A DNA stretch of 64,000 nucleotides from QHXQ01 sp036389395 (GTDB lineage: Bacteria; Acidobacteriota; Blastocatellia; Pyrinomonadales; Pyrinomonadaceae): assembly GCA_036389395.1 (NCBI GenBank), contig DASVPY010000091.1, forward strand, positions 1 through 64,000, written 5' to 3'. Below are positions 55,475 through 64,000 of this stretch, piece by piece. Position 1 is the first letter of the stretch. Each line of letters starts with the position of its first letter. The translations under genes were made by a program, and so were the position numbers. A model generated the notes under the pieces. That model had not been told where the DNA came from. It ran no database searches and saw nothing but the letters and a program-made list of their open reading frames with translations.

Positions 55475-57934
55475 CTATTTGTTCGGCACGCTGAAGCGGA
55501 CGACGAGCCGGTTGAAGCGCTGCTCGACGTGCGCGCTCGCGCCCGGCTGGAGCTTGAAGAAGAGCACCACGTCGTTGCCGCGCCGCGACACCTGTGCGTC
55601 GTCGAAGCCGCGCCCGCGCACGCCGCCCGCGCCGTTGACAATCCTCGCGTTCGGGATGACGACGTAGAAGCGGTCGCCACTTCGATACGCGGAGTAGTCG
55701 CCGAGCGGGCTTTCGGAAGTGATTGTCACCCGCGCGCCGGCAGGCGTGTCGCTGCTCGCCACGCCGAAGATACTCCTGCGGTTCTCCGTCGGCTGTGGCT
55801 TTGCCGGCGCGCTTTCGGGTGTCGCCGCCGGTGCGGGCGGCGGGGTCGCCGTTTTGCGCGCGGCGTCCAACTCGGCTTGATATACGTCGAGAAAAGGCGT
55901 GTTCTTGATGGCGCGCAGGCGCTCGCCGATCTGCTCGGCGTCTGCCAGTCTGCCGGCCGCGATGTAACTGCGGCCGAGCCACATCAACGTCAGATCGGTG
56001 ATGATGCTGCTCGGGTAGGTCTTCAGAAAGTCAGAGAAGACGGCGGCCGCTTCCTCGTAGCGCTTCTGTTCGTAGCGCGCCCGCCCCTTGTTGAACATGG
56101 CTTGTTCGACCTCGGGCGGCCCGTCGCCGCCGGCCGCCGCGGGCGAGGGACTTAGCTCAGGCGTGGGACTCGACTCGGGCGCGGGGCGCGGCGGGGCGGC
56201 GCTGCTGACGGCGGCGGCGGCCACGGTCAGGGTCGTCGTCGCTTCGCTCGTGGCTTGCGCGGAGCGTGCGCGTGCGCTGACGTTGTAAGGGAACTGCTGG
56301 CTGGTGGGGGTCGCGGGCGGCGCGTCCACCTTGAGGAGCAGCGGGTATTGGCCCGTGCGCGGCGTGAGGGGCGGGGTCTGCGTCACCGCGGGTTCGTCCG
56401 GCTGGTGGCGGCCGTCGCCGTTCGTGTCGGCGTAGAGTGTGCCTTGCGGCGCGCCCGGCGCGGTTACGCGCAGTTCGTAAGCCTCGGCGTAGTTGCCGGG
56501 GTTGCGCACGACGAACGGGAGGTAGACGGTTGCGCCAGGCGACGCGATGAGGTCGGTTTTTAGCGCGTCGAGTTGCGCCTTCGACTCGCGCCCGATTTCA
56601 ATCGGGGGCGCGGTCAAGCTGGCCGCGGCCGGCAGGCTCGCGGTGCGCAGCGTGCCCGCGCCGAGCGGGTAGCTCGCCGCCAGCGCGTCGGGCGCGGCGC
56701 GTAGCGTGACCGTGATGAGCTGGCTGCGGCTCGCGGCCACCTCACCTAGATTCCAAGCGGCCGCGTGTGTGAGGCGGTTATAACTCTCGGCCGCGGGGCT
56801 GGCCGCAATGAATTCGAAATTCGGGTTGAAGACAAACTCGACACGGGCGGCGCGCGCGTCCCCGTTGCCCTGATTGGTGATCGTGATGGTCTGTGTGAAA
56901 GTCTCGCCCGGTTGGACGCGCGGGCGCGCGACGGCGGTCGCGCCGACGAGCGCGGGCAGACTGACGCGGCGGCTGAAGATGAAGTCGCCGCCGTCGTGCC
57001 CGGAGTTGCGCAGCGGGCTGTACTCCGGCTGCTGTTCGGAGTTGCCTTCGACCACGTCCCGAATCTTCTGGTCGTGGAACAGATCGGCGGCGGCGAACGT
57101 GTCGCCGTCCATCTCGCGCAGCGCGCGCAGCAAGGCGTTGGCGAAGATCGAGTGCTTCTGGTCGCCGCGGCTGTCCTGCACCGGCTCGTCGCCGCCCGAC
57201 GCCATCAGCGTGCGCGACATGCGTTGCCGCAAACGCTGAATGGCCCGCGCGCGGCCGCGCTCGGCGCGCTCGCGCGCGGACGGCTCCGGCGTGCTACCCA
57301 GCCCGGAACGGTCGCCCCGGCCCAGCCCGCCGGAGTAACAACTGTCCGAGACGATCAACACGTGCCGGGCGGGCAAGGCCCTGATGCTGGTCGTTATGTC
57401 GTCCGAGCTGATCCAGTTGGCCGGGTCGGCGTTCGTCGCATCCACCGGCAGCCAGTAAGCTTTCTGCGCCGCGTTGTCGAGGTAGCCGTGGCCGGCGTAA
57501 TAGATTAACAGGCTGTCGGCCTCGTCCAAACGCACGCGGTACCGATAAAGCTCGCTGAGAATGTCGCTCCGGCTGGCGTCCAGTTTGACGTTCGTCTCGA
57601 AGCCGTAGTCGTCGCGCAGGAGTTGCGCGACGGCCGTCGCGTCCGCCACCGCCGTCCGCAGGCGCGGCAGCTTCTGATACGCGTCGTTGCCGATCACGAG
57701 GGCCAGGTAACGGCCCGGCGTGGCGTCGGCCGGCGGCGTCGGCGTCGGGACGCCGAGACCGCGCCGGTCAGGGGGCGGGTTGGTCTGCCGCTGCTGCGCC
57801 GACGCCGACGGTCGGGGTTGCGCCGGCCCGGCTTCGCGGCCGCCGGGCTGAGCCTGCACGGCCGCGCCACTCGCGCCGACCGCTAAGAAGGCCGAGAGCG
57901 CAACCGGCAATAGGCGGGCCATCAATACTCTCAT
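55475..57934 (-). CDS. Caspase-family peptidase (C14) 2 with CARDB-like, TPR and AMIN-like domains
   Basis: The 819-residue protein has a signal peptide (ARLLPVALSAFLAVGASGAAV), a caspase domain (YLALVIGNDAYQKLPRL, His in YYAGHGYLD, Cys in SDSCYSGG), two beta-sandwich domains of the CARDB/DUF11 kind (TITITNQGNGDARAARVEF, LPFVVRNPGNYAEAYELRV), a TPR-like stretch (FNKGRARYEQKRYEEAAAVF) and a C-terminal AMIN-like beta domain (YRSGDRFYVVIPNARI). The mix suggests a surface protease that binds cell wall or another partner. It follows the same strand as caspase 1. Start ATG 57934 or 57922. Confidence 0.87.
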   Translation of the reverse strand: MRVLMARLLPVALSAFLAVGASGAAVQAQPGGREAGPAQPRPSASAQQRQTNPPPDRRGLGVPTPTPPADATPGRYLALVIGNDAYQKLPRLRTAVADATAVAQLLRDDYGFETNVKLDASRSDILSELYRYRVRLDEADSLLIYYAGHGYLDNAAQKAYWLPVDATNADPANWISSDDITTSIRALPARHVLIVSDSCYSGGLGRGDRSGLGSTPEPSARERAERGRARAIQRLRQRMSRTLMASGGDEPVQDSRGDQKHSIFANALLRALREMDGDTFAAADLFHDQKIRDVVEGNSEQQPEYSPLRNSGHDGGDFIFSRRVSLPALVGATAVARPRVQPGETFTQTITITNQGNGDARAARVEFVFNPNFEFIAASPAAESYNRLTHAAAWNLGEVAASRSQLITVTLRAAPDALAASYPLGAGTLRTASLPAAASLTAPPIEIGRESKAQLDALKTDLIASPGATVYLPFVVRNPGNYAEAYELRVTAPGAPQGTLYADTNGDGRHQPDEPAVTQTPPLTPRTGQYPLLLKVDAPPATPTSQQFPYNVSARARSAQATSEATTTLTVAAAAVSSAAPPRPAPESSPTPELSPSPAAAGGDGPPEVEQAMFNKGRARYEQKRYEEAAAVFSDFLKTYPSSIITDLTLMWLGRSYIAAGRLADAEQIGERLRAIKNTPFLDVYQAELDAARKTATPPPAPAATPESAPAKPQPTENRRSIFGVASSDTPAGARVTITSESPLGDYSAYRSGDRFYVVIPNARIVNGAGGVRGRGFDDAQVSRRGNDVVLFFKLQPGASAHVEQRFNRLVVRFSVPNK

Positions 57935-58019
57935 GCTTGTCGGCAGCGGAACGTGGGGCATGGTAGAGCCGCCCGGCGCGCGGTGTCAATTATTTGATCG
58001 GCGCACGCAACCGCGCGCG

Positions 58020-58652
58020 CTAGACGGTAAGGCCGGCGAGGTGGCGCGTGTCGTTGAGGGCGCGGACGCGGAGGAAGCCGTCGGGGTGGAGGTGGAAGCG
58101 GTTGATGCCGCAGTTGTCGGTGCTGAGCCAGACGGGGCGCAAGGCGGGCGCGTCGAGCGCGCCCATCAGGTGCAGGGCGAGGATGCAGGCCGTGCCGGTG
58201 TGGGTGAAGACGGCGAGCGTGCCGCCGCGGTTTGCGGCGATGGCGTCGTCGAGCGCGCGGGCGGCGCGCTCTAAGAGTTGGCGGTAGCTCTCGCCGCCGA
58301 GCAGGACGTGGTCGAAGTCGCGGCGCAGGAGCGCGGCGTACTCGTCCGGGTAACGCTCGGCGGCCTCCTCGAAGGTCAGGCCCTCCATTTGCCCGACGCT
58401 GCGCTCGCGCAGCGCGCCCGTCCGCGTCACCTCAAGCCCGGTCAGGCGCGCCAGCGGCTCGGCCGTCTCGACGGCGCGCAGCAGGTCGCTCGCGTAGATG
58501 GCCGTCACGCCGTCGGCGGCGAGCGCGCGCGCCGTCGTCTCGGCCTGCCTGCGCCCGAGTTCCGAGAGCGGCGTCGGCGTGTGCCCGCCGAAGCGCCGCT
58601 CGGCGTTCCCCTGCGACTGCCCGTGCCGGACGATGAGAATGCGCGTCGTCAT
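58020..58652 (-). CDS. Histidine phosphatase family protein
   Basis: The 210-residue protein is a phosphoglycerate-mutase-like phosphatase: RHGQSQGNAERRFGGHTPT with the catalytic His, LSELGRRQAETTARAL, IYASDLLRAVETAEPLA and the second catalytic His late in AVFTHTGTACILALHL. It could remove phosphate from sugar or cobalamin-type substrates; exact substrate unknown. It is followed by a CGAGTGA palindrome and stands upstream of nothing in its own operon. Confidence 0.88.
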   Translation of the reverse strand: MTTRILIVRHGQSQGNAERRFGGHTPTPLSELGRRQAETTARALAADGVTAIYASDLLRAVETAEPLARLTGLEVTRTGALRERSVGQMEGLTFEEAAERYPDEYAALLRRDFDHVLLGGESYRQLLERAARALDDAIAANRGGTLAVFTHTGTACILALHLMGALDAPALRPVWLSTDNCGINRFHLHPDGFLRVRALNDTRHLAGLTV

Positions 58653-58657
58653 AAGAA

Positions 58658-58752
58658 CAGTGACGAGTGACGAGTGACGAGTGGCGAGTTAAGACAAAGA
58701 ACAAGTGACGAGTAAGGACAAGCTTTTAACTCGTCACTCGTCACTCGTCACT
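58658..58752. repeat. CGAGTGA-type palindrome of 7-nt repeats
   Basis: Four CGAGTGA-like 7-mers on the left and three and a half CGTCACT-like 7-mers on the right, around a 30-nt core. It separates prfA from the phosphatase gene. Confidence 0.85.
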
Positions 58753-58756
58753 GCTT

Positions 58757-59833
<1,077 letters not shown>

Positions 59834-59853
59834 AGCGATTAACGATTAGCTGT

Positions 59854-61077
59854 TCACGACAGCGGCGTCATGACGACTTCGCGCGGCTGCGGCTCAAGCT
59901 TCAGAGATTCCTTCAGCGCGTAGATGGCGACTTCGAGTTGCCGGTCGTCCGGCTCCTTGGTCGTGATGTTTTGCAGCCAGAGGCCGGGCGCGGTGATGAG
60001 CCGGAAGACGACGCTGCGCTCGTGCTTGGCCGAGAAACGGATGATCTCGTAGGAGAGACCGGCGATGACCGGCATGAGCGCGATGCGCGTCAGCATGTTC
60101 AAGAGCAGCGCGTCGAACTTGACGACCGAGAAGAGGATGATTGAGACGAGCATCACGACCATCAGGAAGCTCGTGCCGCAGCGCGGGTGCTGGCGCGGCT
60201 GCGTGCGCGCGTGCTCGACTTCGAGCGGCAAGCCCTTCTCCCACGTGAAGACCGTCTTGTGCTCCGCGCCGTGGTACTCGAAGACGCGGCGTATGTCCTT
60301 CAGGAGCGAGAAGCTGAAGATCATGATCAGGAAGAACGACATGCGGATCAGCCCGTCGATCAGGTTGAACGCGACCGACGGGCGCACCGGGTGCAGGTAG
60401 TAGCGCGCGCCGGCCCAAGCGCGCGCGTACCAGGCCGGCTGCGCGGGCGTCTGCGCCGTCGCGTCGGCGGCTTGCGCGTTCGTGTTCGCCGTGCCGCTGG
60501 TCTGCGCGGTTGCGCTCTTCGTCGTCTGCGCGGCGTCCGTCTTGGGCACGGCCCAGCCGGCGGCGATGAAGAGCGCGTTGGTCAGCACGAGCGGCGCGAC
60601 GATGAAGAGCAGGACGTTGAAGACGAGCGCGAAGATGATCGAGCCGGCGGCCGAGGCCGTCGTGCCGCGCTGCAACTCGTCTTTGGGGCGGCGCTTGGTC
60701 GGGATGGGCAGCAGGCCCGGCACGCCGCCCGTGATGCCGGCGAAGTCGCCCTCGCCCTCGACCACCGCGGGCGTCAACACCAGCTCCGCCGCCTCCTGCT
60801 CCTGCTCCTGCTCGGCGGCGGCGAACGCCTCGCCCGCCGAGTAGTTGAGCGCCTTGATGCCGAGCGCCATGGACTGCACGAGCACCGCGCCGCCGCGCAG
60901 GACGGGCCAGCGCAGCAACTTGTAGCGGTCGCTCCACTTGGGCAGCGCCGCGCCCGTGTGCGTGATCGTCCCGTCGGGGCGGCGCACCGCCACGGCGTAG
61001 GCGTTCGGCGTCCGCATCATCACGCCCTCGACGACCGCCTGGCCGCCCACGATCAAATCTTTCTCGCTCGCGCTCAT
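59854..61077 (-). CDS. DUF1385 family membrane protein
   Basis: The 407-residue protein begins with the family signature LIVGGQAVVEGVMMRTPNAYAVAVRRPDG, has several membrane helices and the motif YHGAEHKTVFTWE, and ends with a helical tail. The DUF1385 gene often lies between rpmE and prfA; its role is not known. An Ala/Thr-rich insert (TAQTSGTANTNAQAADATAQ) is unusual and may be a periplasmic loop. The start at ATG 61077 fits the conserved N-terminus. Confidence 0.9.
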   Translation of the reverse strand: MSASEKDLIVGGQAVVEGVMMRTPNAYAVAVRRPDGTITHTGAALPKWSDRYKLLRWPVLRGGAVLVQSMALGIKALNYSAGEAFAAAEQEQEQEAAELVLTPAVVEGEGDFAGITGGVPGLLPIPTKRRPKDELQRGTTASAAGSIIFALVFNVLLFIVAPLVLTNALFIAAGWAVPKTDAAQTTKSATAQTSGTANTNAQAADATAQTPAQPAWYARAWAGARYYLHPVRPSVAFNLIDGLIRMSFFLIMIFSFSLLKDIRRVFEYHGAEHKTVFTWEKGLPLEVEHARTQPRQHPRCGTSFLMVVMLVSIILFSVVKFDALLLNMLTRIALMPVIAGLSYEIIRFSAKHERSVVFRLITAPGLWLQNITTKEPDDRQLEVAIYALKESLKLEPQPREVVMTPLS

Positions 61078-61096
61078 GTTAGTTTCGCTTCGCTCA

Positions 61097-61220
61097 ACCG
61101 TCCGTGGTCAGTTGGCCGTCGTCCGTCGTCCTCAATTACGCGGGCTGAGTGCCCACGGATGAGATTAACAACCGGCGTCGCAAAGAACAACGGACAACTG
61201 ACTGCGGACGACGGACGGCC
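61097..61220. repeat. GGACGAC-type palindrome after rpmE
   Basis: ACCGTCCGTGGTCAGTTGGC ... GTCGTCC and CAACGGACAACTGACTGC ... GACGGACGG are inverse copies of words like GGACGAC and GACAACTG around a 55-nt core. It lies between DUF1385 and rpmE. Confidence 0.75.
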
Positions 61221-61231
61221 TCTAAGACAAT

Positions 61232-61309
61232 AACGCCGACGTTTGGGGCGCGGCGGTTGTCGCGTGCTGTTAGATGCACGAAGGCCAACCGCCGGCAAAC
61301 GTCGGCGTT
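61232..61309 (-). terminator. Nested inverted repeat downstream of rpmE
   Basis: Bases 61232-61245 and 61296-61309 are a 14-bp perfect inverse repeat (AACGCCGACGTTTG), and an inner CGGCGGTTG/CAACCGCCG adds a second stem. It is a plausible terminator or RNA structure for rpmE. Together with the palindrome before it, it accounts for the 333-base gap; the rest shows nothing clear. Confidence 0.55.
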
Positions 61310-61410
61310 TCAGGTTTCAGGTCGCTAATACAGGCGCTGTCGGTCTGTCTGTCGCATCAACGCCGTCTGCGGGGCGGGTCAAAACTGGCCGCGCCCCGGT
61401 CTTTAAAGAC

Positions 61411-61671
61411 TTACTGCGCGGCCGCTTCCGCCGGCTCGGCCGGCGCGGTCTCGGCCGGCGCGGTCGGCGTCTTCTTGCCGTAACGCTTGTTGAAGCGGTC
61501 AACGCGGCCCGCCGTGTCTATGAGCTTCTGCTTGCCGGTAAAGAACGGGTGGCAGGCCGAGCAGATTTCGATGTGCAGGTCGTCCTTGCGTGTCGAGCGC
61601 GTCTTGAAGGTCTCGCCGCAGGCGCAGGTGACCGTGATCTCGTGGTATTCGGGATGAATTCCTTGCTTCAT
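61411..61671 (-). CDS. rpmE: 50S ribosomal protein L31 (zinc-binding type)
   Basis: The 86-residue protein begins MKQGIHPEYHEITVTCACGE and contains the zinc ligands CACG and CSACH, so it is the zinc-containing (C+) form of L31. FFTGKQKLIDTAGRVDRFNKRY is the family core. The last 20 residues are an Ala/Pro/Glu-rich tail not found in short L31s. It precedes DUF1385 and prfA on the same strand. Confidence 0.96.
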   Translation of the reverse strand: MKQGIHPEYHEITVTCACGETFKTRSTRKDDLHIEICSACHPFFTGKQKLIDTAGRVDRFNKRYGKKTPTAPAETAPAEPAEAAAQ

Positions 61672-61721
61672 TTTGGCCCTCCTCTGTACAGGCGCGAATC
61701 GTCCGCGTCTGGCAAACGCCC

Positions 61722-61750
61722 ATGATACGGGCGCGGCTCAATTAACGCAA
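61722..61750 (-). promoter_or_regulatory. Promoter of rpmE
   Basis: On the minus strand TTGCGT and TATCAT lie 17 bases apart, about 50 bases before the start codon. Confidence 0.55.
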
Positions 61751-61818
61751 GGTTAGACGCGGCCGCGGCCCAAAGCGTTGGGTCGTAGTCACTTGCACCG
61801 ACCCACTTCGCCGCCGGC

Positions 61819-63138
61819 TTAATGCTGCTCCCGGCTCAGGTAGACGCGCCCCTCCTTCATGACGAAGGCGACGCGTTGCGTGGCGCGTATGTCCGCCAGC
61901 GGGTCGCCGCCGACGGCGAACAGGTCGGCGGCCTTGCCCGGCTCGACCGCGCCGGTCATGTCGCCCAGCCCCAGGAGCGCGGCGCTCGCGGAGGTCGCCG
62001 CGCGCAGGGCCGCCGCCGGGCGCATCCCGTAGCGCACCATCAACTCTAACTCCTGCGCGTTCGTCCCCGGCAACTCGAACGTGTCCGTGCCGAACGCTAC
62101 GGGCACGCCGCTCGCCAGCGCCCGCCGGAAGCTCTCCGTGTGCTCGCGCACGGTGTTCGTCAGCTTTATCTTGTTCTCCGGCGAGATGCCGCCGAACAGT
62201 TTGCCGTCGCGCCACAACTCGTAGACCAGGAGCGTCGGCACGTAGTAGATGCCCTTCTGCGCCATCAGCCGGAACGTCTCTTCGCGCAGGTACAGCCCGT
62301 GCTCGATTGAGTCCACGCCGGCTTCGATGGCGAGCCGCGCCGCCGCGTCCGAGTAGGTGTGCGCCGCCACCTTGAGACCCGCCTTGTGCGCCTCTTCGAC
62401 CGCGGCCCGCAGCTCGTCGGGCGAGTAGTTGAGCGCGCCGGTCAGCAGCTCCGTACTCAACTGCCGCTTCTCGTAAGACTCCATGTAGAGCTTGATCACG
62501 TCCGCGCCCTGCTCGACGAGGCGGCGCACCTGCTTGCGCACCTCCGCGGGGCCGTCCGCGGGGTAAGAGATGGGCGGCGGCTGCGTGTAGGGCGAGTAGC
62601 CGACGAGGCGGTACGCGCCCGTGGGCACGACCGGCTGGATGGCGGCGAGGATGCGCGGCCCCGGCACGACGCCGCGGGCGATGGCGTCGCGCAAGGCCAC
62701 GTCGGCGAAGCCCGCGCCCTCGTTGCCGAGGTCGCGGACGGTGGTCACGCCCGCGAGCAGCGTCAGGCGCGCGGCGTTGGTGGCGACGATGGCGCGGTAC
62801 TCCGGCGTCTCGCGCAAAATCTGCGCGTCGTAGTCGCCCGCGTGCAGGACGACGTGCGTGTGCGCGTCCACGAGACCGGGCAGCAGCGTCAGGTCGCTCA
62901 GGTCTATGACGTTCGCGCCCGCGGGCACGGGCACGTCCCGCCCGACGCGCACGATCTTCCCGCCGCGCACGAGGACGACGACGTTCTCCTGTAGCCGTTC
63001 GGCGCGGCCGTCGAAGAGCCGGCCGGCCTTGATGTAGGTGTCAACGTCCTGCGCGCGCGCGGTCGCCGCCGGGCAGAGGGCGCAGACGAGCACGACGACA
63101 AAGTGTCTGACGAGGGCGACAAGGTGTGTGCGGGGCAT
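61819..63138 (-). CDS. Secreted amidohydrolase (Xaa-Pro dipeptidase/imidazolonepropionase-like)
   Basis: The 439-residue protein has a signal peptide (VRHFVVVLVCALCPAATARA) and an amidohydrolase-superfamily TIM barrel: DAHTH metal ligands, Lys in VIKLYMES (site of carbamylation), His in AAHTYS, His in EHGLYL and Asp in FGTDTF, with VEPGKAADLFAVGGDPL at the end. Members hydrolyse dipeptides or amides in a metal-dependent way. Exported, so possibly a nutrient-peptide enzyme. It lies on the opposite strand to the DPP-IV-like gene. Confidence 0.9.
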   Translation of the reverse strand: MPRTHLVALVRHFVVVLVCALCPAATARAQDVDTYIKAGRLFDGRAERLQENVVVLVRGGKIVRVGRDVPVPAGANVIDLSDLTLLPGLVDAHTHVVLHAGDYDAQILRETPEYRAIVATNAARLTLLAGVTTVRDLGNEGAGFADVALRDAIARGVVPGPRILAAIQPVVPTGAYRLVGYSPYTQPPPISYPADGPAEVRKQVRRLVEQGADVIKLYMESYEKRQLSTELLTGALNYSPDELRAAVEEAHKAGLKVAAHTYSDAAARLAIEAGVDSIEHGLYLREETFRLMAQKGIYYVPTLLVYELWRDGKLFGGISPENKIKLTNTVREHTESFRRALASGVPVAFGTDTFELPGTNAQELELMVRYGMRPAAALRAATSASAALLGLGDMTGAVEPGKAADLFAVGGDPLADIRATQRVAFVMKEGRVYLSREQH

Positions 63139-63332
63139 CAGGGACTCCGTGGGCTGGGCGAAGATTTTAAGACTGGTAGTCGCAGGAGAGTATATGCGGA
63201 CGGCGCGGAGAAGTATATTATGGCGGCAAGCTGTGCAAGCTGTTTCGGCAATACGACCTCATAACGGTTTCGCATTCGGTGCTACACGCACGATGTCGTT
63301 AAGCAACCAGCAACTCTAAAGGAGCGTCCGCC

Positions 63333-64000
63333 ATGACTGCCCGCACGTTTCTGCTCATCGTCGTTCTCGCCGCGGCCGCCGCCGTCCACGCGCCGGCCGC
63401 CAGCGCCCAGGCGCAGGCCGCCAAGCCGCCCTTAACACTCGAATGGGTCTACAGCGACGAAGGCCGCCGCCTCGCCAGCGTGCCCGCGCACGTCTGGCTC
63501 GCCGACGGGAAACTCCTACTCTACGACGCGAGCCGCCCCGCCGCGCAGAGGACTTTTGAAATACTCGACCCGGCGACGGGCGCGCGCCGCCCCGCGCTCG
63601 ACGCCGCGGCCGCCCTGGCGAGTCTCAACGCGCTGCTGCCCGCGGCCGACGCGCGCCCCGCGCTCCCCTGGCCCGACTCCTTCGACACGTCGGGCCGGCG
63701 CGCGCTCTACCTCATCAACGGCGACCTCTACGTGCTCGACGTGGCGGCGGCCAGGTTCGCGCGGCTCACGAAGACCGACGCGGAGGAGCGCGACCCCGCG
63801 TTCTCGCCCGACGGGCGGCGGCTCGCCTTCGTCCGCACGAACGACCTCTACGTGCTCGACCTCGACACGCAGACCGAAGCGCGCGTCACGCGCGACGGCT
63901 CGGAGACGACGCTGAACGGCACGCTCTCTTGGGTCTACTGGGAGGAGATTTTCGGGCGGCGCGACACCGGCTACTGGTGGTCGCCCGACTCGCGCGCCAT
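63333..64000 (+). CDS. DPP-IV-like S9 peptidase (partial, 3' end beyond window)
   Basis: The first 222 codons are seen. A signal peptide (FLLIVVLAAAAAVHAPAASA) is followed by beta-propeller repeats (ALYLINGDLYVLDVAAAR, DPAFSPDGRRLAFVRTNDLYVLDLDTQ) and the DPP-IV N-terminal motif LSWVYWEEIFGRRDTGYWWS. The catalytic hydrolase domain is off the window. It is expected to cut dipeptides after Pro in the periplasm. Start ATG 63333 has AAAGGAG upstream. The divergent amidohydrolase is an apt neighbour for peptide use. Confidence 0.88.
   Translation, partial: MTARTFLLIVVLAAAAAVHAPAASAQAQAAKPPLTLEWVYSDEGRRLASVPAHVWLADGKLLLYDASRPAAQRTFEILDPATGARRPALDAAAALASLNALLPAADARPALPWPDSFDTSGRRALYLINGDLYVLDVAAARFARLTKTDAEERDPAFSPDGRRLAFVRTNDLYVLDLDTQTEARVTRDGSETTLNGTLSWVYWEEIFGRRDTGYWWSPDSRA

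Noticed and set aside
53756..57934. A cell-death or antiphage system made of the caspases and the ROCO protein
   Set aside because: Both caspases carry export signals and lie 20 kb from the ROCO gene, with housekeeping genes between. No defence neighbours are seen.

Overview
The window is high-GC bacterial DNA that most resembles an Acidobacteriota genome, probably class Blastocatellia. The clues are gene content: an ECF sigma factor next to a TPR-bearing Ser/Thr protein kinase, a VWA protein of the type common in acidobacteria, many secreted TPR, caspase-like and TonB C-terminal proteins, a very large delta-60 repeat protein, and a radical SAM protein of the Tes / membrane-spanning-lipid-synthase type. 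This placement is inferred from gene content; there is no rRNA in the window.

Layout. 0-5.5 kb: radical SAM enzyme, then surE-pcm, a double TonB C-terminal protein and a DedA membrane protein, followed by tRNA-Pro(CGG) and a strong terminator. 5.8-13.1 kb: a hybrid histidine kinase, a small low-GC orphan gene with an attC-like end, a minus-strand run (DsbD-alpha lipoprotein, small membrane protein, secreted protein, DUF4126 protein), and an NtrC-type regulator with its kinase. 13.2-23.5 kb: a transpeptidase, two tandem secreted TPR-like paralogues, rnc, lepB, a YihY/BrkB membrane protein, an M20 peptidase, a DUF1992 protein and a stand-alone receiver protein. 23.6-32 kb: a 53-residue zinc-ribbon membrane protein, a two-domain oxidoreductase, a DnaC-like ATPase, an HXXEE protein, the VWA protein, two tandem Nudix hydrolases and small unknowns. 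31.8-36.4 kb is the most accessory stretch: a 17-unit 21-bp minisatellite, an LRR-Roc-COR (ROCO) GTPase, a SnoaL-like protein, a broken DUF433 gene, an attC-like site and an avidin-family gene. 36.4-41.5 kb: carB, a CoA-binding protein, an unknown and mogA/moaB. 41.6-51.1 kb: the 2056-residue delta-60 protein, then the ECF sigma-kinase pair. 51.3-64 kb: nuoA-nuoB, a lipase, two caspase-like proteins, a phosphatase, prfA-DUF1385-rpmE, an amidohydrolase and the start of a DPP-IV-like peptidase.

Two themes stand out. First, about 16 gaps hold palindromes whose arms are tandem copies of short words (7 nt, or about 9 nt). The word differs from site to site. They work as terminator-like hairpins (for example after lepB), supply the 3' ends and stop codons of some genes (rnc, the NtrB-like kinase), fill the nuoA-nuoB gap up to the nuoB start codon, and in one case sit in frame inside a protein kinase gene. 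They resemble the short tandemly repeated sequences known in cyanobacteria. Second, an avidin gene with every main biotin contact conserved lies directly upstream of an integron attC-like palindrome. This suggests a gene cassette parked outside any visible integrase. A second, weaker attC-like site follows the low-GC orphan gene at 7.4 kb.

Housekeeping genes (surE-pcm, rnc, lepB, carB, nuoAB, prfA-DUF1385-rpmE) look intact and have recognisable sigma-70-like promoters. No transposase, integrase, phage gene, rRNA or CRISPR array was seen.
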